From positions 1 to 39,601 of the forward strand of contig JAOAUB010000065.1 of the NCBI GenBank assembly GCA_030157805.1: a stretch of 39,601 bases of DNA, in the 5' to 3' direction. The stretch comes from Legionellaceae bacterium (GTDB lineage: Bacteria > Pseudomonadota > Gammaproteobacteria > Legionellales > Legionellaceae). Shown here in pieces: positions 14,588 to 24,800 of this stretch (the stretch's first letter is position 1; each line of letters opens with the position of its first letter). The translations under genes and the position numbers were made by a program. The notes under the pieces were generated by a model that saw only the letters and a program-made list of their open reading frames with translations, was not told the DNA's origin and ran no database searches.

Positions 14588-17134
14588 TTGAATATTAAGC
14601 TTACCTTATTTTGCAAGACCTTTTTAAGGGTTTTGCTATTTTCTGCTTCAATTCAATGCCTGGTTAATATCTCTGTGCAGGCAGCAGAAACAAACGGCGA
14701 GCCTGTTGAGGCCTGTGTTGTTCAACGAGATCGTCCATTGACTCAAGCCGTGCGGGAGCATATTGCTCAGTGCTTAGGTTGGCAAGAAAAACCTTCGTTA
14801 TTGTGTCATGGCGACTATACGCCACTGATGGGTGTATCGCTAGAGGATGCTGAAACAGTACGCTTAATCGCCGATCAAGCGTCATTTTATTCGCAAGGGA
14901 AATCGCATCTTCGTGGTCATGTTGAAGTACAACAAGGCCAACGTCAGGTGAGTGCGCAGACCGCGACGATTTATCGTGATGCTAACTCAAAACAAATTAC
15001 TCAAATTGAATTGTTAGGTGATGTTCACTTTTCAGAGCCCGATCACCTGATGATAGCTCATCGTGCCTTATTGAACCCACAGGATAAATCAGGCCAGGTT
15101 GAGGATGTGGTGTATCGATTTTCCATGCCTCATGCTTTTGCAGTACTACCTGCTTGGGGGCGTGCAAGTCTCATTCAGCGTTTATCTAATCGTGATTATT
15201 TTTTAAAAAAAGCAACGTACACAACTTGTCGTCCGCAAGATCGTGCTTGGCATATTGATGCCAAGTCAATCAAATTGGACAATGCTCATCATCAGGGAGT
15301 TGCCAAGCATGCTAAATTTTATCTTGCGGAAACCCCGGTTTTTTATACGCCTTATTTATCGTTTCCCACGTCGAAGGAGCGTAAATCAGGTTTTCTGATG
15401 CCGACGAAAGGCTACTCTAATATCGGGGGGTTTGATTACGCTTTACCCTATTATTGGAACATTGCACCGAATGTGGATGCAACATTGACACCGCATTACT
15501 ATACGCTTCGTGGCGTGATGTTGGGTGAAGAGCTTCGTTATTTAACGCAAAAATCTTCCGGGACCGTAAAAAGTACGTTTTTGCCGGGTGATAAGGCTTA
15601 TAATCACTTTTTAGAAAGTAATGAGGCAGCCTTCCCGGAGTTGAGTGGCAAAAACGCGAGTCGTTGGTCTTTCGGTGTTGATGAAGCGACCCGCTTGTTA
15701 CCCAACTTGAATTTTCATGTTAATTATCAACAGGTTTCAGATAATTATTACCTTCAAGATTTCACTTCCAATTTATCGTTGTTAACAGAACGGCAGTTAT
15801 TGCAACAAGGTGATTTGACGTACAACACGGATCATTGGTTGTTGCGTGGGATGCTCCAAGCTTATCAAACACTACAACCTATCAACGAAACACCGGTTGG
15901 CAGTATTTATCAGCGCTTACCTCAACTCATGGCGAATGGGTTTTATGACGATTTGCCGTTTCATGCGAACTTGGCTTTGTTGGGGCAATATGATCAATTT
16001 CATATGCCTGGTAGTCCTACCTTGACTATTCCGGAAGGGCCTCGTTATTTTTTAAATCCTCGATTTTCTATCCCTAATTTAAAATCATGGGGTTACCTCA
16101 CGCCTGGTGTTGAGTTGGCACAAAATTTTTACACGATAAAAAATTATTCGGTCAACACCAGCCAAATGAATTTTTCGCGTACTATTCCGCGTTACAGTTT
16201 GGACAGTGGTCTTTATTTTGATCGTCAGGCGACTGTTTTTAAGCGAGCTTTTACTCAAACTTTAGAGCCGAGACTGTATTATTTAAACGTTCCATTTCAT
16301 GACCAAACGCCTATTCCGGTCTATGATTCAGCGTACATGATTTTTAATGCAGATCAGTTGTTTCGTACCAATCGTTTTTCAGGTTTTGATCGAATTGGCG
16401 ATGCAAATCAGCTTGCTTATGCGATGACGTCCCGTTGGTTGTCAGAGGAAACAGGTTTTGAAAAAGCCAGTGTGGCGGTAGGACAAATTTATTATTTTGC
16501 CGATCGTAAGGTTCAGCTATGTCAAAACACTGCAGGAGGAACTTGTGCAGATAATCCCTTAATGTTGGGTTATTTATCACCCTTAGCACAAACTTCACCG
16601 ATTGCCGCACGAGCAATGTATCATTTTAACCCACTTTGGGCGTTAACGACCGATTATGTTTGGGACACGTACACTAAAAGCACCAATAATGGGCATGTGG
16701 ATGTGCGGTATCAAGCAGAAACGAATCATTTAATGAGTTTAGGATACACGTATTTTGTGAATGCTGATCTTACAGCTGTGGCTAATAGTGCTCATACAAT
16801 TACCCCCCAACAAGACAATCCTCTTCATCAAGCTTCGGTGAGTGCTGCATGGCCTTTGAATGATCATTGGAGTGGTGTGGGTTCGTATAATTATAATATT
16901 AGTAAACGTTATGAAATGATGACTTTTCTTGGTGTACAATACGACAGCTGCTGTTGGGCGATGCGTTTATTGGGGGGGAAGACTTTTCAAAGCTTGGATA
17001 CACAGTTGCAACCTCAATATAATAACAACGTGTCTCTTCAGATTCTGTGGAAGGGATTGGGCTCTGTGGGAAACAGTGATCCGGCAACGATTATTCATAC
17101 TTATTTACCAGGGTATTTGGACAAATTTCATTAG
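14588..17134 (+). CDS. lptD: LPS-assembly protein LptD
   Basis: An 848-aa outer-membrane beta-barrel that inserts LPS into the outer leaflet together with LptE. A signal peptide (LRVLLFSASIQCLVNISVQA) precedes an N-terminal OstA/jellyroll domain (about 85-200, AETVRLIADQASFYSQGKSHLRG), which continues the LptA bridge, and then a large barrel with the conserved FYTPYLSFPTSKERKSGFL region. The only reasonable start is TTG at 14588, because an in-frame TAA immediately precedes it and no ATG follows before the signal peptide. It leads lptD-surA-pdxA-folA, the usual gammaproteobacterial order; both LptD folding and SurA function are linked. A CC pair (YDSCCWAMRLL) near the C-terminus fits the disulfide cysteines of LptD. 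Confidence 0.93.
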   Translation: MNIKLTLFCKTFLRVLLFSASIQCLVNISVQAAETNGEPVEACVVQRDRPLTQAVREHIAQCLGWQEKPSLLCHGDYTPLMGVSLEDAETVRLIADQASFYSQGKSHLRGHVEVQQGQRQVSAQTATIYRDANSKQITQIELLGDVHFSEPDHLMIAHRALLNPQDKSGQVEDVVYRFSMPHAFAVLPAWGRASLIQRLSNRDYFLKKATYTTCRPQDRAWHIDAKSIKLDNAHHQGVAKHAKFYLAETPVFYTPYLSFPTSKERKSGFLMPTKGYSNIGGFDYALPYYWNIAPNVDATLTPHYYTLRGVMLGEELRYLTQKSSGTVKSTFLPGDKAYNHFLESNEAAFPELSGKNASRWSFGVDEATRLLPNLNFHVNYQQVSDNYYLQDFTSNLSLLTERQLLQQGDLTYNTDHWLLRGMLQAYQTLQPINETPVGSIYQRLPQLMANGFYDDLPFHANLALLGQYDQFHMPGSPTLTIPEGPRYFLNPRFSIPNLKSWGYLTPGVELAQNFYTIKNYSVNTSQMNFSRTIPRYSLDSGLYFDRQATVFKRAFTQTLEPRLYYLNVPFHDQTPIPVYDSAYMIFNADQLFRTNRFSGFDRIGDANQLAYAMTSRWLSEETGFEKASVAVGQIYYFADRKVQLCQNTAGGTCADNPLMLGYLSPLAQTSPIAARAMYHFNPLWALTTDYVWDTYTKSTNNGHVDVRYQAETNHLMSLGYTYFVNADLTAVANSAHTITPQQDNPLHQASVSAAWPLNDHWSGVGSYNYNISKRYEMMTFLGVQYDSCCWAMRLLGGKTFQSLDTQLQPQYNNNVSLQILWKGLGSVGNSDPATIIHTYLPGYLDKFH

Positions 17135-17265
17135 TTTGGTGTTAGGCTGCTATGAACAAGGGATCTTGAGAGAGAGACAAGCTTGATTTAAGATAGTTTA
17201 ACACTTGTTTTTTGCCCAATAGTAAATCAAAATGGTTTTAAAATTACTTTGCTGAGGAATGATAA

Positions 17266-18546
17266 ATGTTCAAGCGAATTGCTTTGTTGGTCCTGTTAGT
17301 TCCAACTATGGTGCTGGCGGAGCCTTTGGATAGTGTGGTGGCTGTTGTTAATGATGGGGTTATTACCTCCAGTGAATTGAATACTCAGATTGATTTGTTG
17401 CGAAAACAATTTGTGGCCAAAGGGATGCAGTTACCACCGGATCAAGTGCTTCGAAAACAAGTGTTACAACATTTGATTGATGTTAATTTGCAACTGCAAT
17501 TAGCCAAACAAAATAGCCTTACTATTGATGACACAGAGCTTAATGAGGCCATTAATCGCATTGCTGTGTCCAACAAGATAACGCTTGATGAGTTACGTCA
17601 AGCCATTGAGCAACAAGGTATATCGTGGACCACGTATCGTGATAATCTTCGTAAAGAAATTTTAATCAGCCGGGTGCAACAAAAAGCGATTGGTAAAGAT
17701 ATTACCGTAACGACGCAACAAATTGAAGATTACCTAAAATCACCAGCTTACCAAGATAAAACGCAGTTGCTTTATCATTTGCAAAACATTGTGATTCCTT
17801 TGCCCAGCGAGCCGACGACGGCGCAGTTGCAAACCGCACAATCCAAAGCAGAGGCCTTACTTTTAAAAATTAATCAAGGTAGTGATTTTAGTCAGTTGGC
17901 TATTGCGGAGTCCAGCGGTGAGTTTGCCTTAGAAGGAGGAGATTTGGGCGAACGTCATTTGGCGGAGCTGCCTGAAGTTTTTGCCCGTCAGGTTGTGACC
18001 ATGAAAAGCGGTGAAGTTTCAAAGCCAATAAGGACAGGTAATGGCTTTCAGTTAATTAAACTTGTCAGCGTGGGTGGTGAAAACTCGCGTCACGAAGTGA
18101 CCAAAACCCATGTGCGGCATATCTTACTTAAGCAAGAAGCAAGTATGACAGCAGAGGAGGCTCAAAAACAGGCGAATAATCTTTATCAACAATTAAAATC
18201 AGGTAAAGATTTTGCAACGCTTGCCAAACATTATTCGTTAGATGTAAGCAGTGCACTTAAAGGCGGTGATTTGGGCTGGGTGACGAGCGGTGAATTAGTG
18301 CCTCAGTTTGAGAAAAAAATGAATGAACTTGCGGTGCACGAAATTAGCAAACCAACAAAATCGCCATTTGGTTGGCATTTGATTGAGGTCTTAGAGCGAA
18401 AACAAGTCGATGACACAACGTCGTTTGAACGAGAGCAAGCTCGGCAGTTATTACAACAAAGAAAATTCACGGAATCGGTGCAAAATTGGTTGCAACATGT
18501 TCGTGCCGATGCTTATGTTAACATCACGAATAAAGAGTTGGCATGA
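17266..18546 (+). CDS. surA: Periplasmic chaperone and peptidyl-prolyl isomerase SurA
   Basis: A 426-aa periplasmic protein of E. coli SurA size (428 aa). Signal peptide MFKRIALLVLLVPTMVLA is followed by the SurA N-domain (DSVVAVVNDGVITSSEL), then two parvulin domains starting around residue 164 (LLYHLQNIVIPL) and residue 278 (THVRHILLK), and the C-terminal helix. SurA escorts unfolded outer-membrane proteins, LptD among them, to the BAM complex. GAGGA precedes the ATG. Its stop overlaps the pdxA start (ATGA). Confidence 0.95.
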   Translation: MFKRIALLVLLVPTMVLAEPLDSVVAVVNDGVITSSELNTQIDLLRKQFVAKGMQLPPDQVLRKQVLQHLIDVNLQLQLAKQNSLTIDDTELNEAINRIAVSNKITLDELRQAIEQQGISWTTYRDNLRKEILISRVQQKAIGKDITVTTQQIEDYLKSPAYQDKTQLLYHLQNIVIPLPSEPTTAQLQTAQSKAEALLLKINQGSDFSQLAIAESSGEFALEGGDLGERHLAELPEVFARQVVTMKSGEVSKPIRTGNGFQLIKLVSVGGENSRHEVTKTHVRHILLKQEASMTAEEAQKQANNLYQQLKSGKDFATLAKHYSLDVSSALKGGDLGWVTSGELVPQFEKKMNELAVHEISKPTKSPFGWHLIEVLERKQVDDTTSFEREQARQLLQQRKFTESVQNWLQHVRADAYVNITNKELA

Positions 18547-19517
18547 AGCCACTACTCGTTAGTAGCGGAGAGCCTGCGGGCATTGGTCCTGACTTATGTT
18601 TAGATCTGGCAGCGCTTGCTCTGCCTTTAGTTGTTCTTGCGGATAAATCCGTGTTGATTGCGCGGGCTAAAAAACTGCGTCGTGATATCACGTTTATCGA
18701 TTATGTTCCGGGGGAGCCCCTTACTTACCTGTCAGGACAATTACATGTTCTTTCATTGCCTAGTGATGAACCCGTAATCGCAGGAGTCTTAAATCCAGCT
18801 AACGGCGCTTATGTGATGAAGATGCTTGTGCGAGCGACAGAGGGGTGTTTGTGTGGTGAGTTTGCAGGTTTGGTGACGGCGCCCGTTCATAAAGGTATTA
18901 TTAATCAAGCGGGTATCGTTTTTACGGGCCATACGGAGTTTTTGGCTCAGTATTGCGGTGTTGAGCATGTGGTCATGATGCTGGCTTGTGAGGTGATGAA
19001 CGTTGCGTTAGTCACGACTCATTTGCCTTTGAAGCAAGTTCCTTCAGCAATAACAGCAGACTTAATCTGTCGAGTGGTTCGCATACTTCATAAAGGCTTG
19101 CAGCGCGACTTTGGTATAGAAAACCCACGAATTTTTGTGGCGGGTTTAAACCCACATGCGGGCGAAGGTGGCTATCTTGGTACTGAGGAAATTGATACGA
19201 CTCAACCCGCTTTAGCACAACTTAGACAAGAAAATATTGATGTCAGGGGACCTTTTCCGGCAGATACACTGTTTACTCCCCCTCATTTGAGAGAATGTGA
19301 TGTTTTTTTGACGATGTATCACGATCAAGGTTTGCCTGTTTTGAAATACGCAGGGTTTGGTAAGGCGGTCAATGTGACACTTGGTTTGCCTATTGTGCGG
19401 ACGTCCGTGGATCATGGTACGGCGTTGGATTTGGCGGGTACAGGCATGGCGGACAGTGGTAGTTTGATTGCTGCGGTTGATATGGCCGTGATGATTGCTA
19501 AAAACCGGATAACATAA
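18543..19517 (+). CDS. pdxA: 4-hydroxythreonine-4-phosphate dehydrogenase PdxA
   Basis: A 324-aa NAD-dependent enzyme of pyridoxal-phosphate biosynthesis that oxidises 4-phosphohydroxy-L-threonine before ring closure by PdxJ. Family motifs are clear: SSGEPAGIGPDL at the start, GLVTAPVHKGIINQAG, FTGHTEFLA (metal-binding His), LNPHAGEGG, and YHDQGLPVLKY (second metal His). Length matches E. coli PdxA (329 aa). It overlaps surA by 4 bp and is followed 1 bp later by folA, so it is translated as part of the lptD operon. Confidence 0.95.
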   Translation: MKPLLVSSGEPAGIGPDLCLDLAALALPLVVLADKSVLIARAKKLRRDITFIDYVPGEPLTYLSGQLHVLSLPSDEPVIAGVLNPANGAYVMKMLVRATEGCLCGEFAGLVTAPVHKGIINQAGIVFTGHTEFLAQYCGVEHVVMMLACEVMNVALVTTHLPLKQVPSAITADLICRVVRILHKGLQRDFGIENPRIFVAGLNPHAGEGGYLGTEEIDTTQPALAQLRQENIDVRGPFPADTLFTPPHLRECDVFLTMYHDQGLPVLKYAGFGKAVNVTLGLPIVRTSVDHGTALDLAGTGMADSGSLIAAVDMAVMIAKNRIT

Positions 19518-19518
19518 T

Positions 19519-21208
<1,690 letters not shown>

Positions 21209-21217
21209 GGGTAGCCT

Positions 21218-21943
21218 TTACAGAGAAAATTCTTCACCAAGGTAAACAGCGCGGACTTCATGATTGGCTAAGATACTGTCAGGCGAACCTTGGCAGAGCA
21301 TTTTTCCTTGGTTAATGATGTAAGCGCGCTCACAAATATCCAATGTTTCTCGGACATTGTGATCCGTAATTAAAATACCAATATTTTTTTGGCAAAGTAA
21401 GGTGATTATTTTTTTAATCTCCACAACAGAAATCGGATCAACACCGGCAAAGGGTTCATCAAGAAATATAAAATTAGGTTCAATAGCCAGTGTTCGTGCA
21501 ATTTCAACACGCCGGCGTTCCCCGCCTGATAGACTCATCCCTAAGTTATTGCGTAGATGTTTGATATTAAACTCATCAAGAAGTTGTTCTAGTTTTTCCT
21601 GGCGACTCGTTTTAGTTAAATCTCGGCGCAATTCTAAAATGGCATAAATATTGTTAGCAACACTCATTTTTCGAAATATGGACGCTTCTTGAGGTAAATA
21701 ACCTATGCCGCGACGCGCCCTTTTGTGCATGGCTTCTTTCGTGATATCAAGTCCGTCGAGTAAAATTTGTCCTGCATCACATGATTGCAAGCCAACTATC
21801 ATGTAAAAGCAAGTTGTTTTACCCGCCCCATTAGGACCTAATAAGCCCACGCATTCGCCGCTATTGATCAAAATATTCAGATCGTTGACTACAGTGCGAG
21901 ATTTGAAGGATTTTTTTAAATGTTGTGCGGACAGTGTGCTCAT
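21218..21943 (-). CDS. lptB: LPS export ATP-binding protein LptB
   Basis: A 241-aa ABC ATPase, same size as E. coli LptB. Walker [14 protein letters not shown], the Q-loop [15 protein letters not shown], signature [16 protein letters not shown], and Walker [14 protein letters not shown] are intact, followed by [10 protein letters not shown] (switch His). With LptF and LptG (not in the window) it powers LPS extraction from the inner membrane. The gene overlaps lptA by 4 bp and is followed by pabA. Confidence 0.96.
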   Translation of the reverse strand: MSTLSAQHLKKSFKSRTVVNDLNILINSGECVGLLGPNGAGKTTCFYMIVGLQSCDAGQILLDGLDITKEAMHKRARRGIGYLPQEASIFRKMSVANNIYAILELRRDLTKTSRQEKLEQLLDEFNIKHLRNNLGMSLSGGERRRVEIARTLAIEPNFIFLDEPFAGVDPISVVEIKKIITLLCQKNIGILITDHNVRETLDICERAYIINQGKMLCQGSPDSILANHEVRAVYLGEEFSL

Positions 21944-22482
21944 GTTTGTTTCTCGGGATGAAAAATAATGACAGTGCGAGTTTTTTCACCGCTCTTTGCA
22001 ATGACGTGTTGTTTTAAAGTATCGTAGAAAATGGTAGAAGCTGCAAGGGAGTCATTGCCTTGCTCCACTCGGGCATGGCCAATTAATTCAATAAGGTGGC
22101 GGGTAGGGTAATAACGAATGATTTCAGCCCAAGCATGCATGATGGGTTTATCGCTGGAGGTTTCGGTCCAATAATGGGCGAGTCGTTTCGGGTTGTCTTG
22201 TGTTAAGCTCGGATCGCCATAAGCAAATGCTGAGACAAGTTGATTGTTTTGGTCCGTGTTGGTGATGGCTTTTTCTGCACGCAAGTGAGTTGTTCCTTGA
22301 TCTAATTCAACCTGCCCGAGGTATTCACCGTGTTGATCTTGATGATTTAAGTCGGCTGTGTTCGCCGAGAGTTCCAGTGTTTTATTTTGATCGTCAGGAA
22401 GTGCAAGTACGGCATCGAGAGGTAGCGTAACTAATAACAACAACGTGAGGAGTTTAAGCATGATTTGGTTCAAACGTAGCAT
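21940..22482 (-). CDS. lptA: Periplasmic LPS transport protein LptA
   Basis: A periplasmic OstA-fold protein that forms the bridge between LptC and LptD. A signal peptide ends at about LDAVLA, followed by an OstA domain ([35 protein letters not shown]). Two starts are possible: 22482 (180 aa) or 22461 (173 aa, [10 protein letters not shown], the usual LptA-like beginning). Neither has a strong ribosome site; both overlap lptC, suggesting coupling. The residues [20 protein letters not shown] are typical of the last jellyroll turns. It lies between lptC and lptB, as in E. coli. Confidence 0.88.
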   Translation of the reverse strand: MLRLNQIMLKLLTLLLLVTLPLDAVLALPDDQNKTLELSANTADLNHQDQHGEYLGQVELDQGTTHLRAEKAITNTDQNNQLVSAFAYGDPSLTQDNPKRLAHYWTETSSDKPIMHAWAEIIRYYPTRHLIELIGHARVEQGNDSLAASTIFYDTLKQHVIAKSGEKTRTVIIFHPEKQT

Positions 22483-23014
22483 GAGATTGACTCAAGAGTT
22501 GGATGTATTTTTTATCAAGATAAGCACGCATACCTTTTGATTGGACGATGCTTCCAGGTTGTTGAAAGAGTACATTTGTTTTGGAAGTAGCTAGCTTTTC
22601 CTTCGTATAGTAAGTCAGCTCTTCGGTGTTCAGGGTGTTGCCCTTGTCGTCTTGATGAACAATCACGTTACCCAAAAAAGTAATCTCGCTACCGCCATGA
22701 ATTGATTGGGCATGATTAGCGTTAATTTGCCAATCCGATTGGTTCGTTTGCATCAGCTTAATTTGGGGGGATTTTAATTCATGCGTGTCATTGGCAGGAA
22801 TATGCTGCAACTCGGGAGTATATAAGTGATGGACTAATTTTCCAGTCGTATCAAATTGATAAACAGTCAACTCGGTAATGATAGTATCGATGGAGGTGGC
22901 GAGTTCATGGGCATCAAGCGTATAACTTATTTCAGTTTTGAGAAAAGAAAAGCAAAAATAAGCAAATGCGGCAAGTGTTGCGGTTAACCATAAACTTTGC
23001 TTGATGTTATTCAT
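22454..23014 (-). CDS. lptC: LPS export protein LptC
   Basis: A 186-aa bitopic inner-membrane protein (E. coli LptC 191 aa). One N-terminal transmembrane helix (LWLTATLAAFAYFCFSFL) anchors a periplasmic jellyroll. LptC receives LPS from LptB2FG and hands it to LptA. ATG 23014 is chosen because a GGGG-rich SD lies just upstream; a longer frame to 23077 adds 21 poorly fitting residues. The sequence is divergent, as usual for LptC, so the call rests on size, topology and position between kdsC and lptA. Confidence 0.85.
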   Translation of the reverse strand: MNNIKQSLWLTATLAAFAYFCFSFLKTEISYTLDAHELATSIDTIITELTVYQFDTTGKLVHHLYTPELQHIPANDTHELKSPQIKLMQTNQSDWQINANHAQSIHGGSEITFLGNVIVHQDDKGNTLNTEELTYYTKEKLATSKTNVLFQQPGSIVQSKGMRAYLDKKYIQLLSQSHATFEPNHA

Positions 23015-23083
23015 CGTTAGCCCCCTCTTTTTTTGTCGGTTATACCCGTGCGTTGTTGCAAAGCATGACTGCAGCATGTTGCA

Positions 23084-23611
23084 TTAGGAACGAAGATAGC
23101 CTTCCAGGGCTATATCCGACTTTTTCTGTGCCGTCAAAATGAGATCACAGATTTCACGTACGGCACCTTCACCGCCTTTTTTTTCAGTGGTCCAAGCTGC
23201 AAATTCTTTGACCTGTGGAACGGCATTGGCAACGGCAACACCTAAACCAACTTGTTGTATGATCGGTAAATCCGGCAGATCATCTCCTGCGTAAGCAAAT
23301 TGTTCATTGTTGAAGCCAAGACGTGATTTGAGTTCAAGATAAGCACTGCGTTTGTCAACTTGACCTGTAAAGTAATGATGAATCCCTAATTGACGCATAC
23401 GGTGCTCAACGACATTATTTTTAGAGGTGGTAATCACCGCGACGTCAATTCCTGCCGCCATTAATAATTTAAGACCCATACCGTCTTGGATGTTAAATGC
23501 TTTTAATTCATTGCCATGGTTGTCAATGTAAAGAAGTCCATTGGTGAGGACACCATCAATATCACAAATCAGGCAACGAATTTCTTTGGCTTTTTCAATT
23601 AAGGTATTCAT
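23084..23611 (-). CDS. kdsC: 3-deoxy-D-manno-octulosonate 8-phosphate phosphatase KdsC
   Basis: A 175-aa HAD-family phosphatase that removes phosphate from Kdo-8-P to give Kdo for lipid A core. HAD motif I is CDIDGVLTNG (DxD), motif III K lies in VDKRSAYLEL, and motif IV is GDDLPDLP. The tail GGEGAVREICDLIL is the KdsC C-terminal signature. HAD motif II reads ITTSKNN rather than the usual ITGR, so the family arginine is missing there. The start at ATG 23611 follows GGAG and is 1 bp after kdsD; an alternative at 23641 would overlap kdsD. E. coli KdsC is 188 aa. Confidence 0.93.
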   Translation of the reverse strand: MNTLIEKAKEIRCLICDIDGVLTNGLLYIDNHGNELKAFNIQDGMGLKLLMAAGIDVAVITTSKNNVVEHRMRQLGIHHYFTGQVDKRSAYLELKSRLGFNNEQFAYAGDDLPDLPIIQQVGLGVAVANAVPQVKEFAAWTTEKKGGEGAVREICDLILTAQKKSDIALEGYLRS

Positions 23612-23612
23612 G

Positions 23613-24575
23613 TTAGTACACTCCGGCACGAAGAAGATCATGAAGGTGAACCACGGCGATTGGTTGTTGGTGTTCGTTGGTCACAATCAATGAAGTAATG
23701 TTATGTTGTTGCATGATGGCTAATGCTTCCGCAGCTAACATGCCTTTATTAATGGTTTTACAATGTCGAGTCATCACGTCTGCAATGCTCGTTGTTTTTA
23801 TATCATAACATTGAGTTAAAGTACGGCGAATATCGCCATCAGTATATATCCCACATAAACTGCCTGATGAATTAACAACGCAAGTCATTCCTAGTTTTTT
23901 AGCGGTAACTTCAATTAGCGCGTCACTGATAGTGCTGTTTTCAGTGACAATGGGAATGTCATCATTTTCATGGCAAAGCTCATCAACATGAAGTAATAGA
24001 CGTTTTCCGATGGTGCCCCCGGGGTGAGATCGAGCAAAATCTTCAGCACTAAACCCTCTGGCTTGCAGTAAAGCAACGGCTAAGGCATCGCCCATGACGA
24101 GAGCTACGGTGGTGCTGGTTGTTGGTGATAGCCCTAATGGACACGCTTCTTGTTTGATGCTGAGATCGAGATTAATATCAGCATATTGGGCTATAGCAGA
24201 ATCTTTATTGCCGGTTAAGGCGATAAGGGGCACGCTCAATCGTTTGATAAGCGGTAGTAAGGTCACAATTTCATCGGTATTTCCTGAGTTGGAGATGACA
24301 ACGACAACATCTTGTGCGGTAATCATACCAAAATCACCATGGCTTGCTTCGCCGGGATGTAAGAAGAAAGCAGGGGTCCCGGTGCTCGCCAACGTTGCTG
24401 CGATTTTACCGCCAATATGACCCGATTTACCCATGCCTGTGACAACAACACGTCCTTGACATGCTAATAAAATATGGCAGGCTTTTTCAAATTCTTCATT
24501 AATGCGTTGACTTAATTCGTACACTGCCCGCGCTTCAATTTCGATAACAGCAAGGCCAAGTTTGCAAAAATTCAT
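23613..24575 (-). CDS. kdsD: D-arabinose 5-phosphate isomerase KdsD
   Basis: A 320-aa enzyme converting ribulose-5-P to arabinose-5-P, the first Kdo-specific precursor. An N-terminal SIS domain (VVVTGMGKSGHIGGKIAATLASTGTP, with FFLHPGEASHGD and SNSGNT) is followed by two CBS domains from about residue 205 (CHENDDIPIVTENSTISDAL; DVMTRHCKTIN). Length matches E. coli KdsD (328 aa). It heads the operon kdsD-kdsC-lptC-lptA-lptB-pabA. A consensus -35 (TTGACA, plus strand 24617-24622) lies upstream without a clear -10. Confidence 0.95.
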   Translation of the reverse strand: MNFCKLGLAVIEIEARAVYELSQRINEEFEKACHILLACQGRVVVTGMGKSGHIGGKIAATLASTGTPAFFLHPGEASHGDFGMITAQDVVVVISNSGNTDEIVTLLPLIKRLSVPLIALTGNKDSAIAQYADINLDLSIKQEACPLGLSPTTSTTVALVMGDALAVALLQARGFSAEDFARSHPGGTIGKRLLLHVDELCHENDDIPIVTENSTISDALIEVTAKKLGMTCVVNSSGSLCGIYTDGDIRRTLTQCYDIKTTSIADVMTRHCKTINKGMLAAEALAIMQQHNITSLIVTNEHQQPIAVVHLHDLLRAGVY

Positions 24576-24661
24576 GGCGTTAACCTATTCGTTTAGGAAA
24601 ATGCTTACTAATAAGTTGTCAAGTTTAACACAGAGGGAGAATTTTTGATAACTCGTTACGT

Positions 24662-24684
24662 CCTTTTAAGGCATGATTAAAAGG
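24662..24684. repeat. Small 7-bp inverted repeat
   Basis: CCTTTTA (24662-24668) and TAAAAGG (24678-24684) are complementary around a 9-nt loop. It stands 20 bp from the stronger hairpin at 24705-24740. Together they may end transcription of the upstream minus-strand gene before kdsD. Confidence 0.3.
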
Positions 24685-24704
24685 GTGATTTTAATAGGGC
24701 TTGT

Positions 24705-24740
24705 CGTATCAAGGTTCAGTCTTGGCACAACCTTGATACG
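24705..24740. terminator. Perfect 12-bp stem-loop downstream of the 24801 gene
   Basis: CGTATCAAGGTT (24705-24716) and AACCTTGATACG (24729-24740) are exactly complementary around a 12-nt loop. It sits between the stop of the minus-strand gene at 24801 and kdsD. No clean U-run follows on either strand, so it may be an RNA-processing or attenuator structure or an interspersed palindrome instead of a standard terminator. Confidence 0.45.
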
Positions 24741-24800
24741 TTGACGTGTTTTATCGTTGATCGCTGGATAAAACTTGATGACTTTCAAAACATTTAAAAA

